In this document: in pieces, positions 42,335 to 51,248 of the stretch
Layout: every line of letters begins with the position of its first letter
How positions within the stretch are numbered: position 1 is the stretch's first letter
Assembly: GCA_965230205.1 (NCBI GenBank)
Contig: OZ245996.1
Coordinates: 3,286,001-3,350,000, forward strand
Direction of reading: 5' to 3'
DNA: 64,000 nucleotides
Source: CANLBN01 sp965230205
GTDB taxonomy: Bacteria > Pseudomonadota > Gammaproteobacteria > Pseudomonadales > Cellvibrionaceae
Translations under genes and position numbers: made by a program
Notes under the pieces: generated by a model
What the model was told of the DNA's origin: nothing
Seen by the model: only the letters and a program-made list of their open reading frames with translations
The model's database searches: none

Positions 42335-43260
42335 TAGATGTTGCTCAGCAAGTTACGTTACAGCCACTCGTTTGGCCAGAACTTGCTCGCCGTGGCATCA
42401 CTGCCTATCTGAGACGAGACGACCAATTATCCTCTTTTTATTCGGGTAATAAGTACTACAAGCTCTTTTTCAATCTGCGTAATGCCCTTCAGCAAGGCTG
42501 CTCCAATATTGTGTCTTTTGGTGGTGTCTACTCAAACCACCTTTATGCTTTGGCTGCTGCTGGCAGCCAACTGGGGCTGCAAACCACTGGTATTGTTCGC
42601 GGCTATGACTCTGTGCCACTCACTCCCACCTTAATTGATGCTCAGAATTGGGGGATGAAACTCCATTTTTTAGGTAAAAAAGACTATCGTCGTAAAGATA
42701 TTACTGGAGTATTGCCTATACTGAAGAAATACTCCGGTAATTATTACTTATTGCCGGAGGGTGGAGAGAACCTGGCGGGTGTTCGAGGTTGTATGTCGTT
42801 AGCAGTGGCGGTGGATGTCGCCGTAGCGGAAATACTTGGTGATACAGGCTATATACTGTGTTCAGCTGCGGGAACTGGGTCCACATTAGCAGGCTTGATT
42901 GCTGGTGCTTCTGAGCGATGTCGTTGTGTTGGAATCAGTGTGTTGAAAGGTGAGGACCAGTTAACACCGAAAATTAACCATTGGTTATCCCTGTTAGGTA
43001 AAACTAATAAGCAATGGCGGTTATTTACTGATTTTCATCATGGTGGTTATGGTAAAACGTCACCTGAGTTAATGGCCTTTATTGCCGAGTTTGAGCAGAA
43101 CAATCAGTTGTTATTGGAGCCTGTATATACCGCTAAAATGTTATGGGCAATTGAGCAGCTAGCGAAAATAGATTATTGGCCCGAAAATAGCAAGATAGTT
43201 GCTATTCACAGTGGTGGATTGCAGGGCCGTAGGGGATTTGGCTTATCACACGATGTATGA
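42307..43260 (+). CDS. D-cysteine desulfhydrase / ACC deaminase-like PLP enzyme with anomalous start
   Basis: Fold-type-II PLP protein. Homology begins at least at QPLVWPELARRGITAYLRRD, and the cofactor lysine lies in SGNKYYKLFFNL (codon at 42451). The glycine loop is CSAAGTGSTLAGLIAG and the end is AIHSGGLQGRRGFGL. Such enzymes open D-cysteine to pyruvate, ammonia and sulfide, or ACC to 2-oxobutyrate. The frame is open from 42292, but its first ATG/GTG/TTG is GTG 42511, beyond the active-site lysine. I place the start at ATT 42307 (317 residues) as a stand-in. Loss of one G from the GGG at 42304-42306 would instead join the frame to ATG 42294. Confidence 0.7.
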   Translation: MSLLNQQKLIDVAQQVTLQPLVWPELARRGITAYLRRDDQLSSFYSGNKYYKLFFNLRNALQQGCSNIVSFGGVYSNHLYALAAAGSQLGLQTTGIVRGYDSVPLTPTLIDAQNWGMKLHFLGKKDYRRKDITGVLPILKKYSGNYYLLPEGGENLAGVRGCMSLAVAVDVAVAEILGDTGYILCSAAGTGSTLAGLIAGASERCRCVGISVLKGEDQLTPKINHWLSLLGKTNKQWRLFTDFHHGGYGKTSPELMAFIAEFEQNNQLLLEPVYTAKMLWAIEQLAKIDYWPENSKIVAIHSGGLQGRRGFGLSHDV

Positions 43261-43275
43261 GAGGAGATATGTTAA

Positions 43276-44400
43276 ATGGAGGGCTTGGGTTTAATGAATA
43301 AAGCGCATTTATTACAGCAATGTCGTAGCTTGGTCCCACTGGGTACTATGCGAGAGCACCATCTGCTGACTGCATTAGAACATGCGACTGAATTAACGGC
43401 ATGTCGAGATGATGTCTTATTTAATGAAGAAGAACCTGAAGATTCGCTATTCTATTTGCTCTCAGGTGAAATTTTACTGAAGCATCATAATGGCCATGAA
43501 AGAATTATTACAGCAGACTTCCATTGGTTGCCTATTGTTCAGTTCCAGACAGAAAGTTTTTCTGCCACTGCATTAACTGATTGTGAGTTGCTCAAATTTG
43601 ACCGACATATTCTTGATAATTTATTAACTTGGAGCCAAGTTGCAGATTATTTAGAAATCGATATTTCCTATGAGCGTGATTTTGATGAAGATGCTGGTTG
43701 GATGACAACCGTTTTAAACTCTAATCTTTTTTATAAAATTCCCCCTCTTAATGTCATGTCTATTTTCTCTAAAATTTCGTCAAGAATGGTGTCTAAAGGA
43801 GAAGTAATTTTGCAGCAGGGCGAGGAAGGAGATTATTGCTACTTTATTAAAGATGGTCGCGCAGAAGTTATACGTGCCGAAACGCCAAATGATAAAGCAA
43901 TGCCCATCGCGGAAATAAGTTTAGGGCGGTGTTTTGGTGAAGATGCTCTGATTAAAAATACAACTCGAAATGCTACCGTGAAAATGCTAACCGATGGTAC
44001 TTTAATGTGTTTGCACAAGAATGATTTTGCTGACTTATTACAAGAACCTTCTGTTGAGCATATGGCTTTTGAAACGCTAGAAACAATGAAAAATCAAACG
44101 TTTGAGTTTTTGGATGTTCGAACCCAAGAAGAGTTTGATTACAAGCATATTGTTAATGCCCTACATATACCATTGCCCTTGTTGCGTTTAAAAATACGTT
44201 TTCTTAACCCGCAAAAACACTACCTTATATACTGTAATACTGGTGCTCGTAGTCGTGCCGCCGCTTTTTTATTATCAGAAAAAGGGTATAAGGTAAGTTT
44301 ATTAGAGAAAGGTTTGGCGGGTATTAATCAGGATCAAGTTAACGATTTGCTCGTTAGTGAGTTCGATACTATTCATCAGCTGGCTGGTTCTGCTTATTGA
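43276..44400 (+). CDS. Tandem cyclic-nucleotide-binding domains fused to rhodanese
   Basis: 374 residues. A degenerate cNMP-binding-like domain (about 15-130) and a better one (about 150-265; GEVILQQGEEGDYCYFIKDG, then GRCFGEDALIKNTTRNATV) precede a rhodanese domain (about 275-365). The catalytic loop is CNTGARSR with Cys320. It may sense a nucleotide and transfer or bind sulfane sulfur. No DNA-binding domain is present. ATG 43276 follows GAGGAG at a good distance; ATG 43294 is an alternative. It lies 15 bases after the desulfhydrase-like gene and overlaps the convergent DUF1853 gene by 32 bases. Confidence 0.8.
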   Translation: MEGLGLMNKAHLLQQCRSLVPLGTMREHHLLTALEHATELTACRDDVLFNEEEPEDSLFYLLSGEILLKHHNGHERIITADFHWLPIVQFQTESFSATALTDCELLKFDRHILDNLLTWSQVADYLEIDISYERDFDEDAGWMTTVLNSNLFYKIPPLNVMSIFSKISSRMVSKGEVILQQGEEGDYCYFIKDGRAEVIRAETPNDKAMPIAEISLGRCFGEDALIKNTTRNATVKMLTDGTLMCLHKNDFADLLQEPSVEHMAFETLETMKNQTFEFLDVRTQEEFDYKHIVNALHIPLPLLRLKIRFLNPQKHYLIYCNTGARSRAAAFLLSEKGYKVSLLEKGLAGINQDQVNDLLVSEFDTIHQLAGSAY

Positions 44401-45376
44401 TAATAAACAAGCGTTTTATTTCTACTGTATCGCTCATCGATGTATCTAGTTCAGCAACTTGCCATTCATTAATTTTTGTTTCAGCCCCCTCTGCAATAAA
44501 GTCCTTTAACCCTTTTTCAGAATATATTGAAAGTTCGTAATCATTAATATCGTCAGCTTTGATTTCGCTAAGCCAATGTTGTCTAGGTAATAAGCAATAA
44601 TCACTGCCTTTTTTTAGGAAAGGTTTGCCAGATAGTAAAGCCTGACTGCTCATCCAGCTATGATTAGAATCATTGGTTGAGAATAGTGGTCCTTCGATAT
44701 TATATTCGGACGGAAAATAAAATCGCCCAGAGATTAATAAGCGACTGGTTACTGCCTTATTGGAGTCAAAAAGATTTGATAACGCTTGTTGTCCCCATAT
44801 TGTTTTGCTTAAAGGTAATTGGTGTTGTTTTAAGTGCCTCATTTTAATGGCTAGTGTGTCTTTTTCGTTGGGGCCTACCCAATTATGCCAATTATGCAAA
44901 GGAGTATTATTTTTAATTGGTTTACTATAATCCTTGTGGCCTAAATAAAATTTAACCGCGACTTCAATATGTTTTACATGTTGATATTCTTCGTCAAAAA
45001 TAATGAAATCAAACTCGCCTAAGGTGCGCTGCTGATCGTTAACCTGATAATTTTTGGCAAGCAGTGTGAAGCGGGGATAGTGTTCAAAGTAAAAGCTTAA
45101 TAGTTGTTCAAAATATATTCCTAAGCGTGTTGAACGCTGCTGCTGTAAATGTTCGTATAATTCTTCGGGTGATTGGTCTAGCTTTTGTAGCCAAGGGTAT
45201 AAGCCTTCATCAATATAGTCTTTGTTGAACCACTCTTCATCAAAGTCAGGAATAGAGGCAAATAGTGAAGGGTGGCAAAGTGCCCAGGCAAGATCCCGGA
45301 TAGGGCGTTCTTTTAGTGCCAATTGCTCAAGTTTATGATGTTCGTGAGAAGCTATTTTTTGTGAACGAATAGTCAT
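44369..45376 (-). CDS. DUF1853 family protein
   Basis: 335-residue gammaproteobacterial protein of unknown function. It starts with a conserved RDLAWALCHPSLF segment and holds GIYFEQLLSFYFEHYPRFTLL, EFDFIIFDEEYQHVKHIEVAVKFYLG and WVGPNEKDTLAIKMRHLKQHQL. The D-F-D...H-I-E-V-A-V-K pattern resembles a PD-(D/E)XK nuclease core, which I offer as inference. It is divergent from nadK by only 48 bases, and its 3' end overlaps the cNMP/rhodanese gene. Confidence 0.72.
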   Translation of the reverse strand: MTIRSQKIASHEHHKLEQLALKERPIRDLAWALCHPSLFASIPDFDEEWFNKDYIDEGLYPWLQKLDQSPEELYEHLQQQRSTRLGIYFEQLLSFYFEHYPRFTLLAKNYQVNDQQRTLGEFDFIIFDEEYQHVKHIEVAVKFYLGHKDYSKPIKNNTPLHNWHNWVGPNEKDTLAIKMRHLKQHQLPLSKTIWGQQALSNLFDSNKAVTSRLLISGRFYFPSEYNIEGPLFSTNDSNHSWMSSQALLSGKPFLKKGSDYCLLPRQHWLSEIKADDINDYELSIYSEKGLKDFIAEGAETKINEWQVAELDTSMSDTVEIKRLFIINKQNQPADE

Positions 45377-45424
45377 ACTCTCATGTTATCATGCTAAGTC
45401 TTTTTATTTTAATGATGCTTTCAT

Positions 45425-46318
45425 ATGACAACATTTCGTTCCGTGGGACTTATAGGCCGTGTACATTCTGATCAGACTCGAAGAACTGCAGAGCGTTTGG
45501 TGCATTTTTTGACTGAAAGTGGTGTAGAAGTTATTTTATTGGATTCTCTCGCTGAATTGGTAAACCAGCCTGACCTTGTTGACCAGGGAGATGAGAATTA
45601 CATTGGACAACACTGCGATTTAGCCATTGTCATCGGTGGTGATGGCAGTATGTTAGGTGCTGCTAGAGGCATGGTTGCTCATCAGGTACCGGTATTAGGA
45701 GTCAACCGGGGCCGGTTAGGCTTTTTGACAGACATTATGCCTAGTGAGGTAGAGCAAAAAGTCGGTGAGGTGCTTGAAGGTAAATATATCACCGAAACTC
45801 GCTTCTTGCTGGATATGTCAGTTATTCGTGACGATAGAGTCATTGCTTCCGGAGATGCACTTAATGATGTTGTTTTGCACCCTGGGCGCCACATTCGTAT
45901 GATCGAATTTGAACTTTATATTGATGGGCAGTTCGTCTATAGTCAATCCTCCGATGGCTTGATTATATCCACACCTACAGGCTCTACAGCCTATGCGTTG
46001 AGTGGCGGTGGACCGTTAATGTACCCTAGTATGGACGCTATCGTTCTAGTGCCTTTAAACCCTCATACTCTCAGTAGTCGCCCCATTGTTGTTAATGGCG
46101 ATAGTCAGATTAAACTCATCATTGGGCAAGAGATGACAACCTCTCTCAATATTACCTGTGATGGACAGGCATCTGATTTAGTGAAAGCCGGTGATGAAAT
46201 ACATGTCACGAAGAAGCCAACCCGTTTACAATTAATCCATCCGTCAGACCATAATTATTATGAAACCTGTCGGACTAAATTGGGTTGGGGTAAGCATCTT
46301 ACAACGGATAACACTTAA
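45425..46318 (+). CDS. nadK: NAD kinase
   Basis: NadK (297 residues, normal length) phosphorylates NAD to NADP. The diacylglycerol-kinase-like GGDGSMLGAARG motif is at 71-82, with downstream NRGRLGFLTDI and the conserved STPTGSTAYALSGGGP region that binds NAD. It is divergent from the DUF1853 gene and followed by a metallophosphatase 16 bases downstream. Confidence 0.93.
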   Translation: MTTFRSVGLIGRVHSDQTRRTAERLVHFLTESGVEVILLDSLAELVNQPDLVDQGDENYIGQHCDLAIVIGGDGSMLGAARGMVAHQVPVLGVNRGRLGFLTDIMPSEVEQKVGEVLEGKYITETRFLLDMSVIRDDRVIASGDALNDVVLHPGRHIRMIEFELYIDGQFVYSQSSDGLIISTPTGSTAYALSGGGPLMYPSMDAIVLVPLNPHTLSSRPIVVNGDSQIKLIIGQEMTTSLNITCDGQASDLVKAGDEIHVTKKPTRLQLIHPSDHNYYETCRTKLGWGKHLTTDNT

Positions 46319-46334
46319 GCATTGATGATTCAAC

Positions 46335-47324
46335 GTGAATTACGAACAATTTGAAGGCTACGATATTATTGGGGATGTCCACGGTTGTGGGGAAACCCTA
46401 GTAAAACTACTTGAGGTGATGGGCTATAAAAAACAAGCTGGAGTCTATCAGCATCCTCAACGTCAGGCTATTTTTGTCGGCGATATTGTTGATCGAGGCC
46501 CCCATATTCGACAAGCGCTTTCTGTTGTTTATGAAATGGTAACTCAAGGCCATGCACAGATGGTCATTGGTAATCATGAATATAATGTGTATTGCCATGC
46601 AACCCAGGATACCCGCCCAGGCCATACCGGTTACTTACGTGAACACAATCCTCATAACGAGCGTTTAGTGCATGAGACATTTGAGCAGTTTGCTAATTAT
46701 TCTGTTGATTTTAAAGAATATTTAGAGTGGTTTAGTCAGCTCCCACTATTTCTTGAAATGCCCAACTTTCGGGTTGTTCATGCCTGCTGGGACGATCGCT
46801 ATATTGCTGAGTATCAACAACGTTTCGGTACCAATTGTGTAACGCCAGAAATCATTATCGAGTCAACCAACCTTAGCTCCTTCGAAGGTAAAGTGTTAGA
46901 CCGCCTGATGAGAGGAACAAGCCTTTCATTACCTAATAATGAGGTTATTCGTAGTCGTGATGGTTTTGAGCGCCGAATATTTAGAACTAAATTCTGGTCA
47001 AATGACCCTAAAACGTATAGTGATGTTGTGTTCCAGCCAGACCCTTTACCTGAACACCTTGTTGATCGAGAGTTAAGTGACGATGAACGATCAAAATTAA
47101 TTCACTACCCCATTTATGCGAAGCCTGTATTTTTTGGTCATTATTGGTTGCATGGTAGGCCATCACCGGTGAGATATAATATCTGCTGCTTGGATTATAG
47201 CGCGGTAAAATATGGGCGATTAGTGGCTTATCGTTTTGATAATGAAATCCGACTTGAAGCGGGTAATTATGTTTGGCTTTATGTTGACCCTCCAGAAGAG
47301 CCAACGGAATACATAAATGACTGA
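46335..47324 (+). CDS. Calcineurin-like metallophosphoesterase
   Basis: 329-residue phosphatase with the full dimetal motif set: GDVHGC (13-18), GDIVDRGP (49-56), GNHE (79-82) and later histidines (VVHACWDD, FGHYWLHG). It resembles the PrpA/ApaH protein-phosphatase/diadenosine-tetraphosphatase group. The substrate is not determined. The start is GTG at 46335, with a poor ribosome site. The gene ends with an 8-base overlap into the rhomboid gene, so both are probably co-transcribed with nadK. Confidence 0.8.
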   Translation: MNYEQFEGYDIIGDVHGCGETLVKLLEVMGYKKQAGVYQHPQRQAIFVGDIVDRGPHIRQALSVVYEMVTQGHAQMVIGNHEYNVYCHATQDTRPGHTGYLREHNPHNERLVHETFEQFANYSVDFKEYLEWFSQLPLFLEMPNFRVVHACWDDRYIAEYQQRFGTNCVTPEIIIESTNLSSFEGKVLDRLMRGTSLSLPNNEVIRSRDGFERRIFRTKFWSNDPKTYSDVVFQPDPLPEHLVDRELSDDERSKLIHYPIYAKPVFFGHYWLHGRPSPVRYNICCLDYSAVKYGRLVAYRFDNEIRLEAGNYVWLYVDPPEEPTEYIND

Positions 47325-48210
47325 TTTGAACTGGCACCCTGTTGTGCGCTTTCCATTAGAAAAGGACTTAATGCCTTTTCTAAATTACCTTAAGCAGTCT
47401 GGTCTGTTGTGCCATGTGACAGAAGAGCAAGGGCAGCAGCAATTATGGATTGCTGATGAAACACGAATAGTTGAGGTGGCCGATCAGTCCAGTCGCTGGG
47501 CAGCAGGGGAGTTTGTGATTGATGACAGTCTATCCGCAGAGTATTTATCTTCTCAAGGTGGAATAACACCGAATAAATGGTTAATTATCGTTGAACTATT
47601 TAAGCTGCTACCCATTAGCTTAAGTACAATTTTATTGGGTGTGTTAGGTGCCTTATTGGTTTTTGCAGATCCTCGTAGCCTCTATTACGCGGAGCCTTTT
47701 TTATTTCAAGCCATTGGTGGGAATAAGCTCTTGCCAGTACAAGTTGGTTTAGAAGCCGGTCAGTATTGGCGTTTAATAACACCTATCTTTTTACACTTTA
47801 GCTTGTTACATATTTTATTTAACGGCTTGTTTTTATGGGTTATTGGACGGCGTATTGAATTGGCCAAAGGTTCTCCCTATTACTTGGTTGTTATAGTGGC
47901 TATCGCTTTAGCCTCCAATACAGCACAATATTTAGTGAGTGCGGGTACTCCATTTGGGGGGCTTTCGGGGATTGTCTATGGTGTGATGGGGTATGTTGCT
48001 GTTTACCAAAAATTTATTCCACATCCAATATTACAATTTAATCAATCCGTTATTATCTTTTTTATTGTCTGGTTGTTGTTAGGTGTTTTTGGCATTATCG
48101 ATATGTTTATTCAAGGCAGCATCGCCAATGCCGCGCATATTACTGGTTTGGTAGCAGGGGCAATAATCGGTGGTTTGGCGGTTGCTCGTGATAAACAACG
48201 TTCAGAATAA
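47317..48210 (+). CDS. Rhomboid-family intramembrane serine protease
   Basis: 297-residue inner-membrane protease. A soluble N-terminal part (about 1-88) precedes six or seven membrane segments. The catalytic pair is Ser217 (GGLSGIVYG) and His274 (NAAHITG). Supporting residues are His160 and Asn169 (HFSLLHILFNG) and GRRIE. It cleaves membrane proteins within the bilayer; the substrate is unknown. It overlaps the phosphatase gene. Confidence 0.85.
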   Translation: MTDLNWHPVVRFPLEKDLMPFLNYLKQSGLLCHVTEEQGQQQLWIADETRIVEVADQSSRWAAGEFVIDDSLSAEYLSSQGGITPNKWLIIVELFKLLPISLSTILLGVLGALLVFADPRSLYYAEPFLFQAIGGNKLLPVQVGLEAGQYWRLITPIFLHFSLLHILFNGLFLWVIGRRIELAKGSPYYLVVIVAIALASNTAQYLVSAGTPFGGLSGIVYGVMGYVAVYQKFIPHPILQFNQSVIIFFIVWLLLGVFGIIDMFIQGSIANAAHITGLVAGAIIGGLAVARDKQRSE

Positions 48211-48267
48211 TGATTCAGGTAAAAATGAAGTGTTTTTTGAAAAAAACGATGAAGTAAGGTGTAAAGA

Positions 48268-48540
48268 ATGATAAGTAGTGTGGCTCAGTTGTTGGATAAT
48301 ATCACACCAGCTATTTATCAACAGCTTAAAAGGGCTGTTGAGTTAGGCAAATGGCCAACGGGAGAAAAAATTTCCAAAGAACAACGCGAATTATGTTTGC
48401 AGGCTGTTATTGCTTACGAGGAAAAGCATATAAACCCCGAAGAACGTACTGGCTATATCCCTAAAAAAGAGCATAAACATTGTGGCAGTACTCAAGGTGA
48501 AATTGCTCATGATGAGTCGCAACCATTAAATTTTAAATAG
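48268..48540 (+). CDS. yeaC: YeaC-like DUF1315 protein
   Basis: Small 90-residue cytoplasmic protein of the YeaC/DUF1315 family. The core LLDNITPAIYQQLKRAVELG, then KWPTGEKISKEQRELCLQAV, is characteristic. The C-terminal tail is His-rich (KKEHKHCGS). Function is unknown. A TAAGGTG ribosome site precedes ATG 48268. It lies just upstream of pepN, with a 32-base gap. Confidence 0.8.
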   Translation: MISSVAQLLDNITPAIYQQLKRAVELGKWPTGEKISKEQRELCLQAVIAYEEKHINPEERTGYIPKKEHKHCGSTQGEIAHDESQPLNFK

Positions 48541-48572
48541 ATGTACTAACTGAAAGAGTTACTGAAAATACT

Positions 48573-51242
48573 ATGAAAGATGCACAACCCAAAGCTATTT
48601 ATTTACGTGATTATCAGGTGCCTGACTTTTTAATTGAGAAAACAGATCTTGTTTTCGAATTAAATGAGTCAGTTACAACTGTAACGTCACGGCTGACGTT
48701 AAAGCGTAACCCTGAAGCGGATAATCAAAACCCATTAGTACTTCATGGTCAAGAGTTGGAATTGGTTTCGGTCAGCATTGGTGATCAAGTTATATCAGAT
48801 ACCGCTTACAAACTAACCGATGAAAGTTTAACTATTTCGATTCCTGATAGTTGTATCTTAACGTGTGTCACTCGTATTAAACCCCAAGAAAACACATCAC
48901 TTGAAGGCTTATATAAATCCAGTGGAATGTATTGTACACAATGTGAAGCAGAGGGCTTTCGTAAAATAACTTACTATCTTGATAGACCCGATGTTATGAG
49001 CGTGTTTACGACAACCATTGTTGCTGAGCAGTCGAACTATCCCATTTTATTATCCAATGGTAATTTGGTTGAAGAGGGAACGCAAAGTGATGGTCGACAT
49101 TGGGCAAAATGGGAAGACCCTTTTAAGAAACCTGCTTATTTATTCGCTCTCGTTGCCGGTAAATTAGAATTTATTGAAGATAAATTCACTACTTGTTCGG
49201 GGCGTACTGTCACATTACGTATTTTTGTTGAAGCCAAAGATTTAGATAAGTGTGATTATGCAATGGCCTCATTAAAACATGCAATGAAATGGGATGAAGA
49301 AGTCTATGGGCGTGAGTATGACCTGGATATCTTTATGATAGTCGCAGTCGATGATTTTAATATGGGCGCTATGGAAAATAAGGGCTTAAACATTTTTAAT
49401 ACATCTTGTGTTTTGGCGAACCAGCGAACGACTACAGATGCAGGTTTTCAAAGAGTAGAGGGCGTTGTAGCTCATGAGTATTTTCATAATTGGTCCGGTA
49501 ATCGGGTGACATGTCGCGATTGGTTTCAGTTAAGTTTAAAAGAAGGTTTTACCGTCTTTCGTGATCAGGCTTTTTCAGCAGATATGGGATCTGCTACGGT
49601 TAAACGAGTCGAAGATGTGAGTTTATTGCGCACCTTGCAATTTGCTGAGGATGCAGGTCCAATGGCTCACCCCGTACAGCCGCCATCTTTTATTGAGATT
49701 TCCAACTTCTATACACTAACAGTTTATGAAAAAGGATCTGAAATTGTTCGTATGCTTCATACCTTACTTGGAGCAGAAAAGTTTCGCGAAGGTTCAGATC
49801 TCTATTTCTCTCGACATGATGGCGAAGCGGTGACAATTAATGATTTTGTCGATGCAATGGAAACTGTTTCTGGGCGTAACCTCACACAATTTAAATATTG
49901 GTATACCCAAGCAGGTACGCCAACATTAGTTGTGACAGATGATTATGATGAAGAGAAGCAGCTTTATCAGTTAACGATTAAACAAAAACTACCGACAACA
50001 CCAGAATCTAAAAGTCGGGATAAGCAAGCTTTGCATATGCCAGTAGCGCTAGGTTTAGTAGGTGAAGCAGGGTGTTTGGCATTACACCCGAAAGATTATA
50101 CCTTAAGTGAACAAGCAGATAATACCCACTGGGTGCTGGAGCTTACCCAAAAAGAACAAACATTTCAATTTGAGAAAGTATTAGAAAAACCAGTGCCTTC
50201 TTTATTACGTGGTTTTTCCGCACCCGTTAAATTAGTTACAGACTATAGCCGTGATGATTACTTGCGTTTAATGCGTTGGGATAGCGATGGTTTTTGTCGT
50301 TGGAATGCGAGTCAGCAACTAGCTGTTTCGATTATTCATGAATTAATGCAGGCTTACCAAAAGAAAAAAGTTATTGATGTAGACGCTCGTCTATCTCTGG
50401 GTTTAAAGTCAGTGATTGCGGACCCATCTTTAGATAAAGCGATGGTAGCTCTTATGTTGAGTTTACCTTCAGAAGCTTATTTGGCTGAAATTGCTTCGTG
50501 TATTGATGTCGCAGCAATTCACGAATCTCGCGAAAAATTGCGTTACAGTATCGCTGAATTACTAAAAGATGATTTGTGGGTATTATATCAGTCTTTGAAA
50601 ACAAATGATGCCTATAGCCCTTCTGCAGAGGCCATTGCACAGCGTAGTTTGAAGAATATTGCGTTAGATTATTTGATGTTGCTTGATGATAACGATATTC
50701 ATCAGGCTTGTATCAAGCAATATAATGAAGCTGACAATATGACGGATATGATGGCAGCTTTACGTTCTTTGGTTCATAGCAACCATGCTTCGCTAAATGC
50801 AGATAAAACCAAAGCTCTCGAAAGTTTTTATACTCAGTGGCAGAATGAAACATTGGTAGTGAACCAGTGGTTATCAGTGCAGGCTTCTGTACCACAAAAA
50901 GACACAATAGAGCGTGTCAAAGTTTTAATGGAACACCCTAGTTTTTCTATTAAAAACCCTAATAAGGTGCGTGCCTTGATTAGTGTTTTCAGTAATAACT
51001 TAGTGAGTTTCCATCAGTCACATGGCATTGGATATAAGTTTTTAGCTGATCAAATTATTTCCTTAAACACGATTAACCCACAAATAGCGGCTCGCTTACT
51101 TACGCCGCTGACACGTTGGAGAAAGTATCCAACTCAGCAGCAAAAGTTTATGAAACAAGCCTTGGAAAATATTTTGGCAGTGGAGGATCTTTCAAAAGAT
51201 GTTTACGAAGTTGTAAGCAAGAGTTTATCTGTCGATACTTAA
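48573..51242 (+). CDS. pepN: Aminopeptidase N
   Basis: PepN (889 residues; the E. coli enzyme is of similar size) is a cytosolic M1 zinc aminopeptidase that finishes peptide breakdown. The exopeptidase motif GAMEN is at 265-269, the zinc motif HEYFH at 301-305, and the third ligand Glu324 lies in LKEGFTVFRD. The gammaproteobacterial DUF3458-type C-terminal domains are present. It is followed by a methyltransferase-like gene six bases downstream. Confidence 0.93.
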   Translation: MKDAQPKAIYLRDYQVPDFLIEKTDLVFELNESVTTVTSRLTLKRNPEADNQNPLVLHGQELELVSVSIGDQVISDTAYKLTDESLTISIPDSCILTCVTRIKPQENTSLEGLYKSSGMYCTQCEAEGFRKITYYLDRPDVMSVFTTTIVAEQSNYPILLSNGNLVEEGTQSDGRHWAKWEDPFKKPAYLFALVAGKLEFIEDKFTTCSGRTVTLRIFVEAKDLDKCDYAMASLKHAMKWDEEVYGREYDLDIFMIVAVDDFNMGAMENKGLNIFNTSCVLANQRTTTDAGFQRVEGVVAHEYFHNWSGNRVTCRDWFQLSLKEGFTVFRDQAFSADMGSATVKRVEDVSLLRTLQFAEDAGPMAHPVQPPSFIEISNFYTLTVYEKGSEIVRMLHTLLGAEKFREGSDLYFSRHDGEAVTINDFVDAMETVSGRNLTQFKYWYTQAGTPTLVVTDDYDEEKQLYQLTIKQKLPTTPESKSRDKQALHMPVALGLVGEAGCLALHPKDYTLSEQADNTHWVLELTQKEQTFQFEKVLEKPVPSLLRGFSAPVKLVTDYSRDDYLRLMRWDSDGFCRWNASQQLAVSIIHELMQAYQKKKVIDVDARLSLGLKSVIADPSLDKAMVALMLSLPSEAYLAEIASCIDVAAIHESREKLRYSIAELLKDDLWVLYQSLKTNDAYSPSAEAIAQRSLKNIALDYLMLLDDNDIHQACIKQYNEADNMTDMMAALRSLVHSNHASLNADKTKALESFYTQWQNETLVVNQWLSVQASVPQKDTIERVKVLMEHPSFSIKNPNKVRALISVFSNNLVSFHQSHGIGYKFLADQIISLNTINPQIAARLLTPLTRWRKYPTQQQKFMKQALENILAVEDLSKDVYEVVSKSLSVDT

Positions 51243-51248
51243 TTAATT

